From Bacteroidota bacterium (GTDB lineage: Bacteria > Bacteroidota > Bacteroidia > AKYH767-A > 2013-40CM-41-45), in contig SHNE01000041.1 of the NCBI GenBank assembly GCA_004295015.1, forward strand, positions 1 through 64,000: a DNA stretch of 64,000 nucleotides. The letters are read 5' to 3'. How positions within the stretch are numbered: position 1 is the first letter of the stretch; each line of letters opens with the position of its first letter. Below are positions 20,701 through 28,729 of the stretch, one piece after another. Both the position numbers and the translations under genes were made by a program. The notes under the pieces are model-generated. The model was not told the origin of the DNA. It did no database searches and worked only from the letters and a program-made list of their open reading frames with translations.

Positions 20701-20949
20701 CTCGAACCGGAAAATGTTTTGTCTCAATATAAATGGCAGGATGGTTTTGGCTTTTATGAAAGTACGGGTGATGCTTCAACAGATTTTTTCATTTCCTTTC
20801 TTCCGAAAGGAACATACGTCTTTGAGTATACACTTCGCATAGCACAAAGTGGGGCCTTTTCAAGTGGAATTACATCGATTCAAAACATGTATGCACCTGA
20901 ATTTTCTTCCCATTCATTTGGTGGAAGAATTCAGATTCTGGCTAAATAA
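14791..20949 (+). CDS. Alpha-2-macroglobulin family protein with CxEQ thioester motif
   Basis: Protein of 2052 residues with a Sec signal peptide (about 1-23) and no lipobox. A long helical N-terminal part is followed by the MG2-type domain (TDRAIYRPGQLIYFKA, about 605-700) and YKRPRFE. The A2M domain lies at about 1275-1310 (FLPQLYAQEDSSF, TRWKLQLFAHT). The thioester site is YPYQCSEQ with C1499 and Q1502, then the thioester-domain helices (YPTGAWGWFDG). A C-terminal receptor-type beta domain ends at 2052. Such proteins trap proteases through the reactive thioester and are thought to protect the bacterial envelope. At residues 1188-1230 there is a TonB-receptor-plug-like stretch (ARSDGTDYFIDGV), seen in some Bacteroidota members. 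It stands alone between a terminator and a hairpin. Confidence 0.92.
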   Translation: MKSKPFFLCSFFILFSFSNALFAGTDKTNLVSKGESKKYTTLWARVDSLDNKGLRRSAYDLSLEIYSLAKADDDAAQIVKAMIHRLKFKDYTEEDAMLKNLRDLEAETKQAGFPAKPLLHSMLGEMYWGYYQNNRYRFLNRSETLGMDETDPATWDLYKIVKTCQSHFDQSLIQIEDSKKTPVDVMNPVLIGIEKDQERKFRTSLFDFLAHRALDFYTNSESGLTRPAELFKMDSAVYLEDAEKFVKLKLTSPDTLDFKYKACLIFQKLISFHLNDSDPAELIDVEIRRLDFLRLAMTLNSKDSLYEKALLQLAEKNSSHNMAAELLYKVAELYEQKGNLYNPEISNAHKGDLLTAFHYCDSAINRYPGSQGSVMCENLKTRLQHPSISFITENVNPMGRPFRARIDYKNIQKIYCRIVYDSTESIPNEKRYNDDLIHHLLAAAVLKSWSVDLPVDPDMQNHSLEIAIPGLDYGKYYLLISDQEDFVFESSIYAYGSFRISDMSLLSSILEDGAYEFFVADRISGAPMNRVSVEVSSKGYNRSTNSYDTVIVANLLSDKNGRFEIAPSGDQGRNFNLKLKASNDELFLNEGFYQYNQRRRGSQISQRTTFFTDRAIYRPGQLIYFKALLSQSDGDKPSILPNTSTTIQFFDVNGQLISEQKLKSNEYGTVQGMFTAPQGVLNGMMRIQNSSGSIYINVEEYKRPRFESSFNPVKGTYRIGEKVEVSGIAKTYAGVGVDAATVRYRISRMANFPPWCYWYRSYFPQSPSQEILNGETLTDEAGNFSFSFIARGDETISKEYQPVYNFELIADVTDLNGETRTARSIVRASSVSTELSTDIPESVDAKADSQFKISAKNYSGESVNTNVRLNVYKLLEPERILRSRQWSRTDKQIYSYDEYVKKFPMDVYDREDDFLRWERGESLWNKELSTGEDSLVKFNSMEWEPGFYLLEGLALDSFGEPIKLLHYFTLYHSDSKAPTRNVISWIKVLKDDAKPGESDKILLSSALSNAYVLVRVLFKEKVISSEWKRFSKSQLILEFPVMEEYRGNFSVHLSMIKEGRVFQESVLLKVPWENKKIKAEYETFRTTLEPGKKEEWRIRLKDFQGGSVNAELLASMYDASLDAFKQNRWGTEFYNSYGAYFNSRNHGFSLTNSLYFSNRPFDLLPSPSRLYDQLNWFQYSLPGYFYQMRGARSDGTDYFIDGVSVRSSMEVTKGAVVLEEIQSVPSRGKGSANSPSAGIYQPDASEPGLKDSLENEQAESKESTISTRKNLQETAFFLPQLYAQEDSSFLISFNTPEALTRWKLQLFAHTKDLKYGFDEKEVITQKELMLVPNLPRFLRAGDTISVSTKINSLKEDTQDGISELHILDAFTMRELDTLFGNVSMSKTFSVSKVKSGSVSWDLIIPENIPAVVFRITAKSGNFSDGEEHVIPVLTNRQLVTESLPIWTRGNETKNYELKKLSQNTSGTLQHHKLKLEFSSNPVWTVVQALPYLMEYPYQCSEQIFSRYYANSIASSIANSSPRIKAVFENWKTFTPESFWSNLEKNQDLKSVVLAETPWVLEAKGEKERKERMAVLFDINRMSNEQADALSKLQKKQYPTGAWGWFDGMPADRYITQHIVCGLLQLKHLNIGAGSESRKTDDMIRKALAYLDKEIAQDYQRLISQKTDLEAYIPSSLQLQYLYLRSFSSVRNEVNPADKESKYFLSQAGKFWLKYNEYLQGMNAIAQFRYGNTSISTDILNSLKNNAIQSDELGMYWKNVRGGYYWTESAIETQSLLIEAFSEIGDDQRTIEDMKIWLLRQKQTQNWKSTKATVAACYALLLRGTDWLKQDNVVRISIGSKIIQTDDQGLNQESGTGNFSVSWNAEEINESMAKVQLSPAGKSEESSPNLSWGALYWQYFEDLDKITDAGTGALSLKKNLFVSRTGLRGPQIELINDSVKLNIGDKIVARITLRTDRDMEYLHLKDLRASGLEPENVLSQYKWQDGFGFYESTGDASTDFFISFLPKGTYVFEYTLRIAQSGAFSSGITSIQNMYAPEFSSHSFGGRIQILAK

Positions 20950-20974
20950 GTCCTTAAAAGGGGATCAATTTGGA

Positions 20975-21012
20975 GGCATTCTGGAGTTTGCATGAAACTC
21001 CTGGAAAATGCC
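20975..21012 (+). other. Long imperfect hairpin downstream of the macroglobulin gene
   Basis: GGAGTTT (20983-20989) pairs with AAACTCC (20995-21001) across a 5-base loop. An outer stem GGCATT (20975-20980) pairs with AATGCC (21007-21012). No T-run follows, so it is not a standard intrinsic terminator. It may be an mRNA 3'-end or processing structure. Confidence 0.5.
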
Positions 21013-21096
21013 CGAAATTCCTTGTAAATACAGGGGTTTTCAGTAAATTAGTAGTCCAAAATTTCTGCGAAGTACTATTAATTTAACATTGTTAAC

Positions 21097-23568
21097 ATGA
21101 ATTCACACAATTCAGGCAAATTGATCCGCCTCACGTTTATAATTCTGATTCTGTTTTTTACAAGCGGAGCACAAAATGTTTCAGCTCAATGTGCTTTACC
21201 CGGAGGGCTCAGTACCACCAGCATTACAAATAAGAGTGCCAGATTCAGTTGGGCATCTACTCCTTCCGACAGTTTCCTCGTTCGTTATTATGAGAGTGGT
21301 GTACCCCTTTATTATTACAAAATGGTAACGCCCGGAACTGCTAATACGGTAAATATTACAGGCCTGTATCCGAATACAACTTATTACTGGCAGGTGCATA
21401 CCTATTGCAATGGTGGAGCACCGGGAGGATATCAAGGAGTGCCAATGGTGTTTACCACATTGAACAATCCTGTTTCTTGCGTTGTACCAAATAAGACCGC
21501 ATCAAATGGCATCACTTCAAATTCCGTTACACTTTCCTGGAACCCTTTGGTCGATGCCGATACTTTCATGGTACGCTATGCTGTACGTAACACGACAAAT
21601 TATGTGTGGGTTAAAATGCCCGGCTCACAAAAGAGTGTTACTATTACCGGTTTAACGCCAAATACCCAATATGACTGGTGGGTTCGTTGTATATGCGTGA
21701 GTGCACCTATTCAGGGATACAGCGTATTGAACAATTTTTCAACCTTATCAACAACATGTGGAACCGCCGATGTTGGCTTTTTCACCTCCTCCGGAATTGG
21801 CCCTACCTCGGCAACGGTTGGTTGGAGACCTGTAAGTGGAGCATTAAGTTATAATGTACGCTATGCTATAAGGTATTCCGGAAACTGGACTACCGTAAGC
21901 AGTTCTTCAGTTTCGAAATTACTTACGAACCTTGCGCCTTTACAGACTTATGAATTCCAGGTTCAGACAAATTGCGCCTCAGGTTCCGGATCATGGTCGC
22001 CATCAGGGATTTTTACCACACTCAATGGAACACTTGCTTTGACCAGAGGGCCTTATCTTCAGATGTCAACGCATAACAGTATTGTTATTCGATGGAGAAG
22101 CAATGTTGCCAGTGATTCAAGAGTTCGATACGGTACGAGCGCGACTAATTTAAATTTCACTACTACGAATTCATCTCAGAAAACAGAACATGAAGTTCAG
22201 TTGGTGGGACTAAGTCCTAATACGAAATATTTTTATTCGATCGGATCAGCCACAACAGTTTTACAAGGAAATACAGATAATTATTTTGTAACCAATCCAA
22301 TTCCGGGAACAGTATCGCCTGTTCGTGTTTGGGTTATCGGTGATTTTGGACATGGGACTTCTGCACAAAACCAGGTGCGGGATTCATACACGAATTATAC
22401 AGGTTCTACACATACCAACGTATGGTTATGGTTAGGTGACAATGCTTACGATGACGGAACTGATTCTGAATATCAAAGCAAAGTTTTTAACGTTTATCCA
22501 AACCAATTCAAAAAAATTGTGTCATGGCCAACCTCCGGTAATCACGATTTGCATAGTGCAAATGCCGCCAGTCAGACCGGACCATATTTCGATAATTTCA
22601 CCATGCCAACAGCGGCACAGGCAGGTGGTGTTGCCAGTGGAACAGAAGCATACTATTCATTCAATTATGCAAATATTCATTTTATTTGTCTTGAATCGAA
22701 CGATGCAGCATTTCGGGCTTCCAATGGTGCGATGGCTAACTGGATAAGAAATGATTTAGCGGCCAACACTCAGCGGTGGACGGTAGTTTATTTCCATCAC
22801 CCTCCATATTCAAAAGGCTCTCATGATTCAGACAATTCAAGTGAATTGGTTGGAATGCGTACAAATATTATCCCTATTCTGGAAAACTATGATGTAGATT
22901 TAGTTTTATCAGGTCACAGCCATTCCTATGAGAGATCCATGATGATCAGAGGACACTACGGTTTGGAATCAACATTTAATGCCTCTACTATGGCTGTAAA
23001 TACCGGTAGTGGAATTTTACCTTCCGGTTATGTTAAAACCGGCCCTAATTATTACGGTACCGTTTATGCAGTCTGCGGTGTTTCAGGAACTATTGGAGGT
23101 ACATCTTCGGGCTGGCCTCATAATGCCATGTATACTTCATCAGTGAGCAATTACGGTTCAATGGTAATCGATGTTAATGGAGATCAATTGGACGCTAAAT
23201 TTTTGACTTCCGGTGGAAGTATTTGGGATCAGTTTAGTATAAAGAAACAATCAAGCCTTAGAATAGCAGGAACGGATGCCGGACAATTAAACCAGGCGGT
23301 TCCAATTGTTAATTCTTTATTGGTATTTCCAAATCCTATCACTGATGATGCTAGCATTTCATATAATTTGAAAAAAGCATCCAGTGTTCGCATAGATGTT
23401 ACAGATTTGGCTGGTCGTGTCGTATTCAGCATAGACGAAGTTGAAAAAGAAGAAGGAGAACATACAGCACATTTCCCGGTGCGGGAAGCAAATCTTCCAA
23501 AAGGAATTTACCTGATTCGTTTGCAGGCTGATGAAGAAAGCCAAACAAGTAAATTCATTCTTCAATAA
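21097..23568 (+). CDS. FN3 / purple acid phosphatase with T9SS sorting domain, copy 1
   Basis: Secreted protein of 823 residues. A signal peptide (1-31) is followed by three FN3-like domains (about 32-310), each starting with Cys and containing a D-S/T-F-x-V-R-Y strand. Next come the purple-acid-phosphatase N-terminal Ig-like domain (LTRGPYLQMST, SDSRVRYGTS) and a metallophosphoesterase domain (about 405-680). All metal-binding motifs are present: GDFG, GDNAYDDG, GNHD, YFHHPPYSKGSHD and SGHSHSYER. The tail is a T9SS type A domain (VFPNPITDDASISY, KGIYLIRLQ). It should hydrolyse phosphomonoesters outside the cell; substrate range unknown. The gene is followed by a strong terminator and then a paralogue. 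Confidence 0.92.
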   Translation: MNSHNSGKLIRLTFIILILFFTSGAQNVSAQCALPGGLSTTSITNKSARFSWASTPSDSFLVRYYESGVPLYYYKMVTPGTANTVNITGLYPNTTYYWQVHTYCNGGAPGGYQGVPMVFTTLNNPVSCVVPNKTASNGITSNSVTLSWNPLVDADTFMVRYAVRNTTNYVWVKMPGSQKSVTITGLTPNTQYDWWVRCICVSAPIQGYSVLNNFSTLSTTCGTADVGFFTSSGIGPTSATVGWRPVSGALSYNVRYAIRYSGNWTTVSSSSVSKLLTNLAPLQTYEFQVQTNCASGSGSWSPSGIFTTLNGTLALTRGPYLQMSTHNSIVIRWRSNVASDSRVRYGTSATNLNFTTTNSSQKTEHEVQLVGLSPNTKYFYSIGSATTVLQGNTDNYFVTNPIPGTVSPVRVWVIGDFGHGTSAQNQVRDSYTNYTGSTHTNVWLWLGDNAYDDGTDSEYQSKVFNVYPNQFKKIVSWPTSGNHDLHSANAASQTGPYFDNFTMPTAAQAGGVASGTEAYYSFNYANIHFICLESNDAAFRASNGAMANWIRNDLAANTQRWTVVYFHHPPYSKGSHDSDNSSELVGMRTNIIPILENYDVDLVLSGHSHSYERSMMIRGHYGLESTFNASTMAVNTGSGILPSGYVKTGPNYYGTVYAVCGVSGTIGGTSSGWPHNAMYTSSVSNYGSMVIDVNGDQLDAKFLTSGGSIWDQFSIKKQSSLRIAGTDAGQLNQAVPIVNSLLVFPNPITDDASISYNLKKASSVRIDVTDLAGRVVFSIDEVEKEEGEHTAHFPVREANLPKGIYLIRLQADEESQTSKFILQ

Positions 23569-23589
23569 AGAACATTAATATATTTTTAA

Positions 23590-23618
23590 AGCTCCGGTAA
23601 TTCCGGAGCTTTTTTTTT
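23590..23618 (+). terminator. Rho-independent terminator between the two phosphatase genes
   Basis: A perfect 8-bp stem AGCTCCGG / CCGGAGCT (23590-23597 and 23603-23610) with loop TAATT is followed by eight T. The two phosphatase paralogues are therefore probably separate transcripts. I see nothing else in 23619-23867. Confidence 0.92.
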
Positions 23619-23867
23619 GAAAAAAATCGTGCGTTTATACATATTCTCAATTCAAATTCTTCAAAAATCAGCCGTATCGTGCAATTTTCAATTGTTTCAT
23701 GTGCCTTCATGATATTGACTCATGTAGAATGGTTCACTACCTTGTACCACTAAAAAATTTAGCTCTTGTCAGAATTTGTATTCAGTATGAAGAATTTTCA
23801 GGGCTTCAAAAGGTTTCGATAAGCGTGTTAATGTTTTGTAAATTCGTAAGCTTGACAATTTATTTTC

Positions 23868-26348
23868 ATGATGTTTAGTATTTCAAAAATAATTAAACCT
23901 GATTTTAATTTTAAGAAAGTAGTATTACTTCTTGTTTTTCTGCTGGTACAAGCTGCCAATACTTTTTCTCAATGCCCGGTACCTACAGGAATTTTAACAA
24001 ATGCGGTGACGAATGTTACTGCCACGCTTTCCTGGGATCCGGTCGCAGCCGATAGTTTTTTAATACGTTATTATGATGTGAACGACTCAATTTATTTGTT
24101 TAAAACCATCAGTTCGGGTACTGCTACAGGTACCAGCCTCACCGGGTTATTGCCCAATACAACTTATTCATGGCAGATGCGAACATGGTGCAATGGTGGT
24201 AGTTCCGGAGCCTATCAAGCCGTGCCTGAAATATTTACAACAGATAATGTTCCGGTCTCTTGTGTAACACCAAACAAAACCGTTCACACGAATATTACGA
24301 CAACTTCTGCCGATGTTTCCTGGAATAACTTTATCACAGCGGATAGTTTCATGGTCAGGTATACCGTTTTTGGCACCACTAATTACAACTGGATAATTGT
24401 GCCTGGAAACCAACATTCAACCACGATCCAGGGACTTATTCCCAATACACAATACGAATGGGTTGTTCGTTGTATTTGCGGTAGCGTTCCGAACCAGGCA
24501 TATAGCAGAGTGAAAGTTTTTAGTACTGCAGGTTCTGTATGCGATGTGGCGGATGTAAATTTTTTCTCGTCAACAGGTATTACTTCAAGCTCTGCCACAG
24601 TGGGTTGGTATGCAGTTCCGGGTGCAGTAAGTTATGTTGTGCGGTATGCTATCAGATTTTCAGGGAACTGGACCAGCGTGCCGACTACAAACCTTACCGA
24701 GACTTTATCGGGCCTACAGGCTTCTACCTGGTACGAATTTGAAGTTCAAACGGTATGTGCAAATGGAAGCAGTATTTGGTCAATGCCTGGAATTTTTCAA
24801 ACCTTAAGTAATAATGTTGTCCTCACACGTGGCCCTTATCTGCAGTTATCTACAAGAACAACGATTTACATTCGATGGCGAACGAATATTGCCTGTGATT
24901 CAAAAATAAATTTTGGAACCAGTCCCGGAAATCTTAATTATTCAATAACGAATTCAACGCAAACCACCGAACACGTTGTACAGCTCGTCGGTTTAACCAA
25001 GAATACAAAGTATTATTATTCAATTGGAACTTCAGGAGCTACTCTACAAGGTGATGCTGATAATTATTTTGTCACCAATCCCGATGTTGGTTCAACAGAT
25101 CCTGTTCGAATTTGGGTGATCGGTGACTTTGGAAGGTCAAGCACTGCGCAACGTCAGGTGAGAGACTCGTATGAAGCCTATACAGGAAATACGCATACCA
25201 ATGTATGGTTATGGCTGGGCGACAATGCGTATAATGATGGAACGGATTCAGAATATCAGACCAAAGTATTTGATGAATATCCTCGTCAGTTTAAAAAATG
25301 GGTAACCTGGCCAACTTCCGGAAATCATGATTTGCATACTGCGAACTCTGCTAATCAGACAGGACCGTATTATGATAATTTTACTATGCCCTCTCAAGGT
25401 GAAGCAGGCGGGGTTGCCAGTGGGACCGAAGCATATTATTCATTTAATTATGCGAACATACATTTTGTTTGTCTCGAGTCTTACGGTTCAGCCTTTCGTT
25501 CTCCTACCGGAGCAATGGCCAACTGGTTGAATGATGATCTTTCCAATAACACGCAGACATTTACCATCGTGTATTTTCATCACCCTCCTTATTCCAAGGG
25601 ATCTCATGATTCTGATACTGAATCAGAATTGATCGGGATGCGTGAAAATATCAATCCGATTCTTGAGAATTACAAAGTGGATCTTGTACTTGCCGGTCAT
25701 AGTCACTCTTACGAACGTACTATGATGCTGCATGGTCACTATGGAAACTCCAATTCATTCAATGCTTCCACGATGACGACAGATGCAGGGAGCGGAATTT
25801 TTCCGAATGCCTATGTTAAGAATGCACCTGATTATCATGGTACAGTATATGTAGTTTGTGGGACATCCGGTTATGCCGGATCTACACAGAGTGATTGGCC
25901 ACATGAAGCAATGTACGAGTATACGGTAAATCATTTCGGCTCGTTGGTAATCGATGTTCAGGGAAATCAAATGAACTGTAAGTACCTTACTTCGACCGGA
26001 AGCATTCGGGACGAGTTTACGATTATCAAACCGGGCTTTCCTACAAGCAATACTGAGTTAAATCAAGCCGAAGATGCACAGTCAACAATTTCATTTAATA
26101 TATGGCCTAACCCGGTATTGCAGAATGCATCCATTGAATACTACCTGGATAAGCAATCAAGAATCAGTTTCGATGTGATGGATGTGGCAGGACGCTTATT
26201 ATTTCATGTTGGCGATGACATCGAAAAGAGCAGAGGATCACATACTTTATTTTTCCCTGTGAAGGATGCGAATTTGCCGAGAGGAATTTATCTGATTCGG
26301 ATGAAAACAGACGATGAATCAGTTACCAGAAAATTCGTTTATCATTGA
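23868..26348 (+). CDS. FN3 / purple acid phosphatase with T9SS sorting domain, copy 2
   Basis: Paralogue of the upstream phosphatase, 826 residues, with the same order: signal peptide, three FN3-like domains (CPVPTGILTNAVTN, CVTPNKTVHTN, CDVADVNFFSS), phosphatase N-terminal domain (LTRGPYLQLSTRTT), metallophosphoesterase domain and T9SS tail (IWPNPVLQNASIEYYL, RGIYLIRMKT). Catalytic motifs GDFGRSS, GDNAYNDG, GNHDLH, YFHHPPYSKGSHD and GHSHSYERT are intact, so both copies should be active. The phosphatase cores are much more alike than the FN3 parts, which suggests selection on the enzyme. The start could be either of two adjacent ATGs. It converges on the ydeP-like gene. Confidence 0.92.
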   Translation: MMFSISKIIKPDFNFKKVVLLLVFLLVQAANTFSQCPVPTGILTNAVTNVTATLSWDPVAADSFLIRYYDVNDSIYLFKTISSGTATGTSLTGLLPNTTYSWQMRTWCNGGSSGAYQAVPEIFTTDNVPVSCVTPNKTVHTNITTTSADVSWNNFITADSFMVRYTVFGTTNYNWIIVPGNQHSTTIQGLIPNTQYEWVVRCICGSVPNQAYSRVKVFSTAGSVCDVADVNFFSSTGITSSSATVGWYAVPGAVSYVVRYAIRFSGNWTSVPTTNLTETLSGLQASTWYEFEVQTVCANGSSIWSMPGIFQTLSNNVVLTRGPYLQLSTRTTIYIRWRTNIACDSKINFGTSPGNLNYSITNSTQTTEHVVQLVGLTKNTKYYYSIGTSGATLQGDADNYFVTNPDVGSTDPVRIWVIGDFGRSSTAQRQVRDSYEAYTGNTHTNVWLWLGDNAYNDGTDSEYQTKVFDEYPRQFKKWVTWPTSGNHDLHTANSANQTGPYYDNFTMPSQGEAGGVASGTEAYYSFNYANIHFVCLESYGSAFRSPTGAMANWLNDDLSNNTQTFTIVYFHHPPYSKGSHDSDTESELIGMRENINPILENYKVDLVLAGHSHSYERTMMLHGHYGNSNSFNASTMTTDAGSGIFPNAYVKNAPDYHGTVYVVCGTSGYAGSTQSDWPHEAMYEYTVNHFGSLVIDVQGNQMNCKYLTSTGSIRDEFTIIKPGFPTSNTELNQAEDAQSTISFNIWPNPVLQNASIEYYLDKQSRISFDVMDVAGRLLFHVGDDIEKSRGSHTLFFPVKDANLPRGIYLIRMKTDDESVTRKFVYH

Positions 26349-26393
26349 TAAGATAATTCATTTCTTTAAGCGGACTTGTACAAACCGATTTTT

Positions 26394-28727
26394 CTAGTCG
26401 GCCTTTCCGGTATTTTTAGCAGCGGGCCTTACGCGAATCACAACAGATTTCGAAACCGGGGTATTGCTTTTATCTGCAACAGATCCAATAGGGACAAGCA
26501 CATTTGTTTCAGGGAAATAGGTTGCTGTACATTTTTCAGGTATACTGAATGGAACGACGATAAAATTATGTGCTTGACGAATGGTCCCGTCTTTATCGCT
26601 GATTAAATCGACCACTGAACCCGGCTCCAAGCCATTTTGTGAAATGTCTTTTTCATTCATGAAAATTACTCTTCGTTCATTATGAATACCACGATATCGG
26701 TCATTCATTCCGTAGATGGTTGTGTTAAATTGATCATGACTTCTGATTGTCATCATCAATAATTCTCCATGGGCCAATTTATGATTGCTTGGTTCAGCAA
26801 TATTTAATTCGGCTTTTCCGCTAATGGTCGTGAAGTTTTTTTCTCTCGAAGAATTTGGCAGATAGAATCCACCCGGTTCCCTAACGCGTTTATTGTAATT
26901 TTCAAATCCTGTAATTGTCTTTTCTATAGAATCACGAATATGGTCATAGTGTTGGAGATAAAGATCCCAATCCACTTTTGATTTTGTTCCAAGTACTGCC
27001 TTCGCCAACATACAAACGATGACAGGTTCACTAAGTAAATTTGATGAAATCGGTTTCAGATTTCCTTTTGATAACTGGACAACACCCATGGAGTTTTCGC
27101 AGGAAATAAATTGTTGCTGTTTGTTCCAAACATCCGCATCACTTCTTCCCAACGTTGGAAGAATGATGGCTTCCTCTCCATGAATAAGGTGGCTTCTGTT
27201 TAATTTTGTAGATACATGAACAGTCAAAGAGCATTTTCGCAGTGCTTCAGCGGTATACTGAGTATCAGGTGTAGCCGAAAGAAAATTTCCGCCCATGGCA
27301 AAAAACACTTTTGCCTTTCCCTCATACATTGCATTAATCGATTCTACTGTATCATAGCCGGCCTTGAGAGGAGGATTAAATTGGAATACTTCTTGAATTT
27401 TTTCGAGGAATGATGCTGATGGTTTTTCATATATGCCCATCGTTCGGTCACCTTGAACATTGCTATGACCTCTGACAGGACAGGTTCCGCTTCCCGGTTT
27501 ACCTATGCTGCCTTTCAGGAGGAGAAGGTTTACGACTTCCTTGATAGTATCGACGGCATTTTTATGCTGGGTTAAACCCATGGCCCAGCAAGCAATTATT
27601 TTTTTACGAGGACGGATTAATTCAGCTGCTTCACGAATTTGCCCGAGAGAAATTCCGCATTGCACTGATAGATCTTCAAGAGAGTACTTTTGAAGATGAT
27701 TTAGATAGGCTTCTGCATTGATGGTATGATCCTTTATAAAATCAAGGTCGAATACGGAACCGGAATTTTTAGATTCTTCTTCGGCAAGCAGAATTATGAT
27801 GGCTTTTAAGAGAGCCATATCCTCATTAATTTTTACCTGAAGAAATAAATCACTGAGTTTTGATTTTATTCCGAGTACACCTTTGACAGACTGAGGATCA
27901 CTGAAGCTGATCAATCCGGTTTCAGGGAGAGGGTTGACTGCAATAATTTTAGCACCGTTCTCCTTAGCCTTTTGCAAAGCTGAAAGCATCCTCGGGTGAT
28001 TTGTTCCGGGATTTTGGCCAAGGATGATAATTAATTCTGATTCGTAAAAATCTTCAAGCTTTACAGATCCTTTTCCGATACCTAAAGATTCTGTCAAAGC
28101 TACTCCACTTGATTCATGGCACATATTGGAGCAGTCCGGAAGATTGTTTGTACCAAATTCCCGAACAAATAATTGATAAAGAAAGGCGGCTTCATTACTT
28201 GTTCTTCCTGAAGTATAAAAGATGGCTTCATCGGGTGATGAAAGAGCATTTAATTGTACAGCAATTTTTTCGAAAGCAAGTTCCCAGCTGATAGGCTCGT
28301 AGTGAGAAGATCCTTTCGCAAGATACATGGGTTGTGCAATACGTCCCTTCTTTCCGATCTCATAATCATTTAATAAGGAGAGTTCGGAAACGCTGTGACG
28401 CTTAAAAAAAGCCGGATCTAGTTTTTTTGTTGTCGCTTCTTCCGCAATGGCCTTTGCCCCGTTCTCACAATATTCTGCTATTGCCGAACGATCATCATCC
28501 GGATCAGGCCAGGCGCAGCCCGGACAATCATAGCCATCTTTTTGATTGAGTTTTGACAATGCTTGCCAAGCCCGAACCGGGCTCATCTCTGATAATACAT
28601 GAGCGGCTGCTGCCAAAACTCCGGGAATTCCTGCGGCTACAGTTTTTGGATTTCTGATTTCACCATCATTTAACTGTTCCGGGTTTTCAGGATTAGGAAT
28701 ATTTGTTGATTTATTTTCTTCCAACAT
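26394..28727 (-). CDS. FdhF/YdeP family molybdopterin oxidoreductase
   Basis: Protein of 777 residues, full length for the YdeP branch of the DMSO-reductase/formate-dehydrogenase superfamily. The family hallmark KDGYDCPGCAWPDP is at about residues 63-76. It is followed by molybdopterin-binding regions (FYTSGRTSNEAAFLYQLF, LGQNPGTNHPRML, GTCPVRGHSNVQGDRTMG) and the C-terminal dinucleotide-binding domain (MMTIRSHDQFNTTIYG, MNEKDISQNGLEPGS). The physiological substrate of YdeP proteins is not settled; in E. coli it is linked to acid resistance. No signal peptide. The fdhD gene lies immediately upstream with a 2-base gap, matching the need for a sulfurated cofactor. Confidence 0.93.
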   Translation of the reverse strand: MLEENKSTNIPNPENPEQLNDGEIRNPKTVAAGIPGVLAAAAHVLSEMSPVRAWQALSKLNQKDGYDCPGCAWPDPDDDRSAIAEYCENGAKAIAEEATTKKLDPAFFKRHSVSELSLLNDYEIGKKGRIAQPMYLAKGSSHYEPISWELAFEKIAVQLNALSSPDEAIFYTSGRTSNEAAFLYQLFVREFGTNNLPDCSNMCHESSGVALTESLGIGKGSVKLEDFYESELIIILGQNPGTNHPRMLSALQKAKENGAKIIAVNPLPETGLISFSDPQSVKGVLGIKSKLSDLFLQVKINEDMALLKAIIILLAEEESKNSGSVFDLDFIKDHTINAEAYLNHLQKYSLEDLSVQCGISLGQIREAAELIRPRKKIIACWAMGLTQHKNAVDTIKEVVNLLLLKGSIGKPGSGTCPVRGHSNVQGDRTMGIYEKPSASFLEKIQEVFQFNPPLKAGYDTVESINAMYEGKAKVFFAMGGNFLSATPDTQYTAEALRKCSLTVHVSTKLNRSHLIHGEEAIILPTLGRSDADVWNKQQQFISCENSMGVVQLSKGNLKPISSNLLSEPVIVCMLAKAVLGTKSKVDWDLYLQHYDHIRDSIEKTITGFENYNKRVREPGGFYLPNSSREKNFTTISGKAELNIAEPSNHKLAHGELLMMTIRSHDQFNTTIYGMNDRYRGIHNERRVIFMNEKDISQNGLEPGSVVDLISDKDGTIRQAHNFIVVPFSIPEKCTATYFPETNVLVPIGSVADKSNTPVSKSVVIRVRPAAKNTGKAD

Positions 28728-28729
28728 CT

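Noticed and set aside
20975-21012. Hairpin downstream of the macroglobulin gene as an intrinsic terminator
   Set aside because: No T-run follows the stem, so it is kept only as an unassigned structure.
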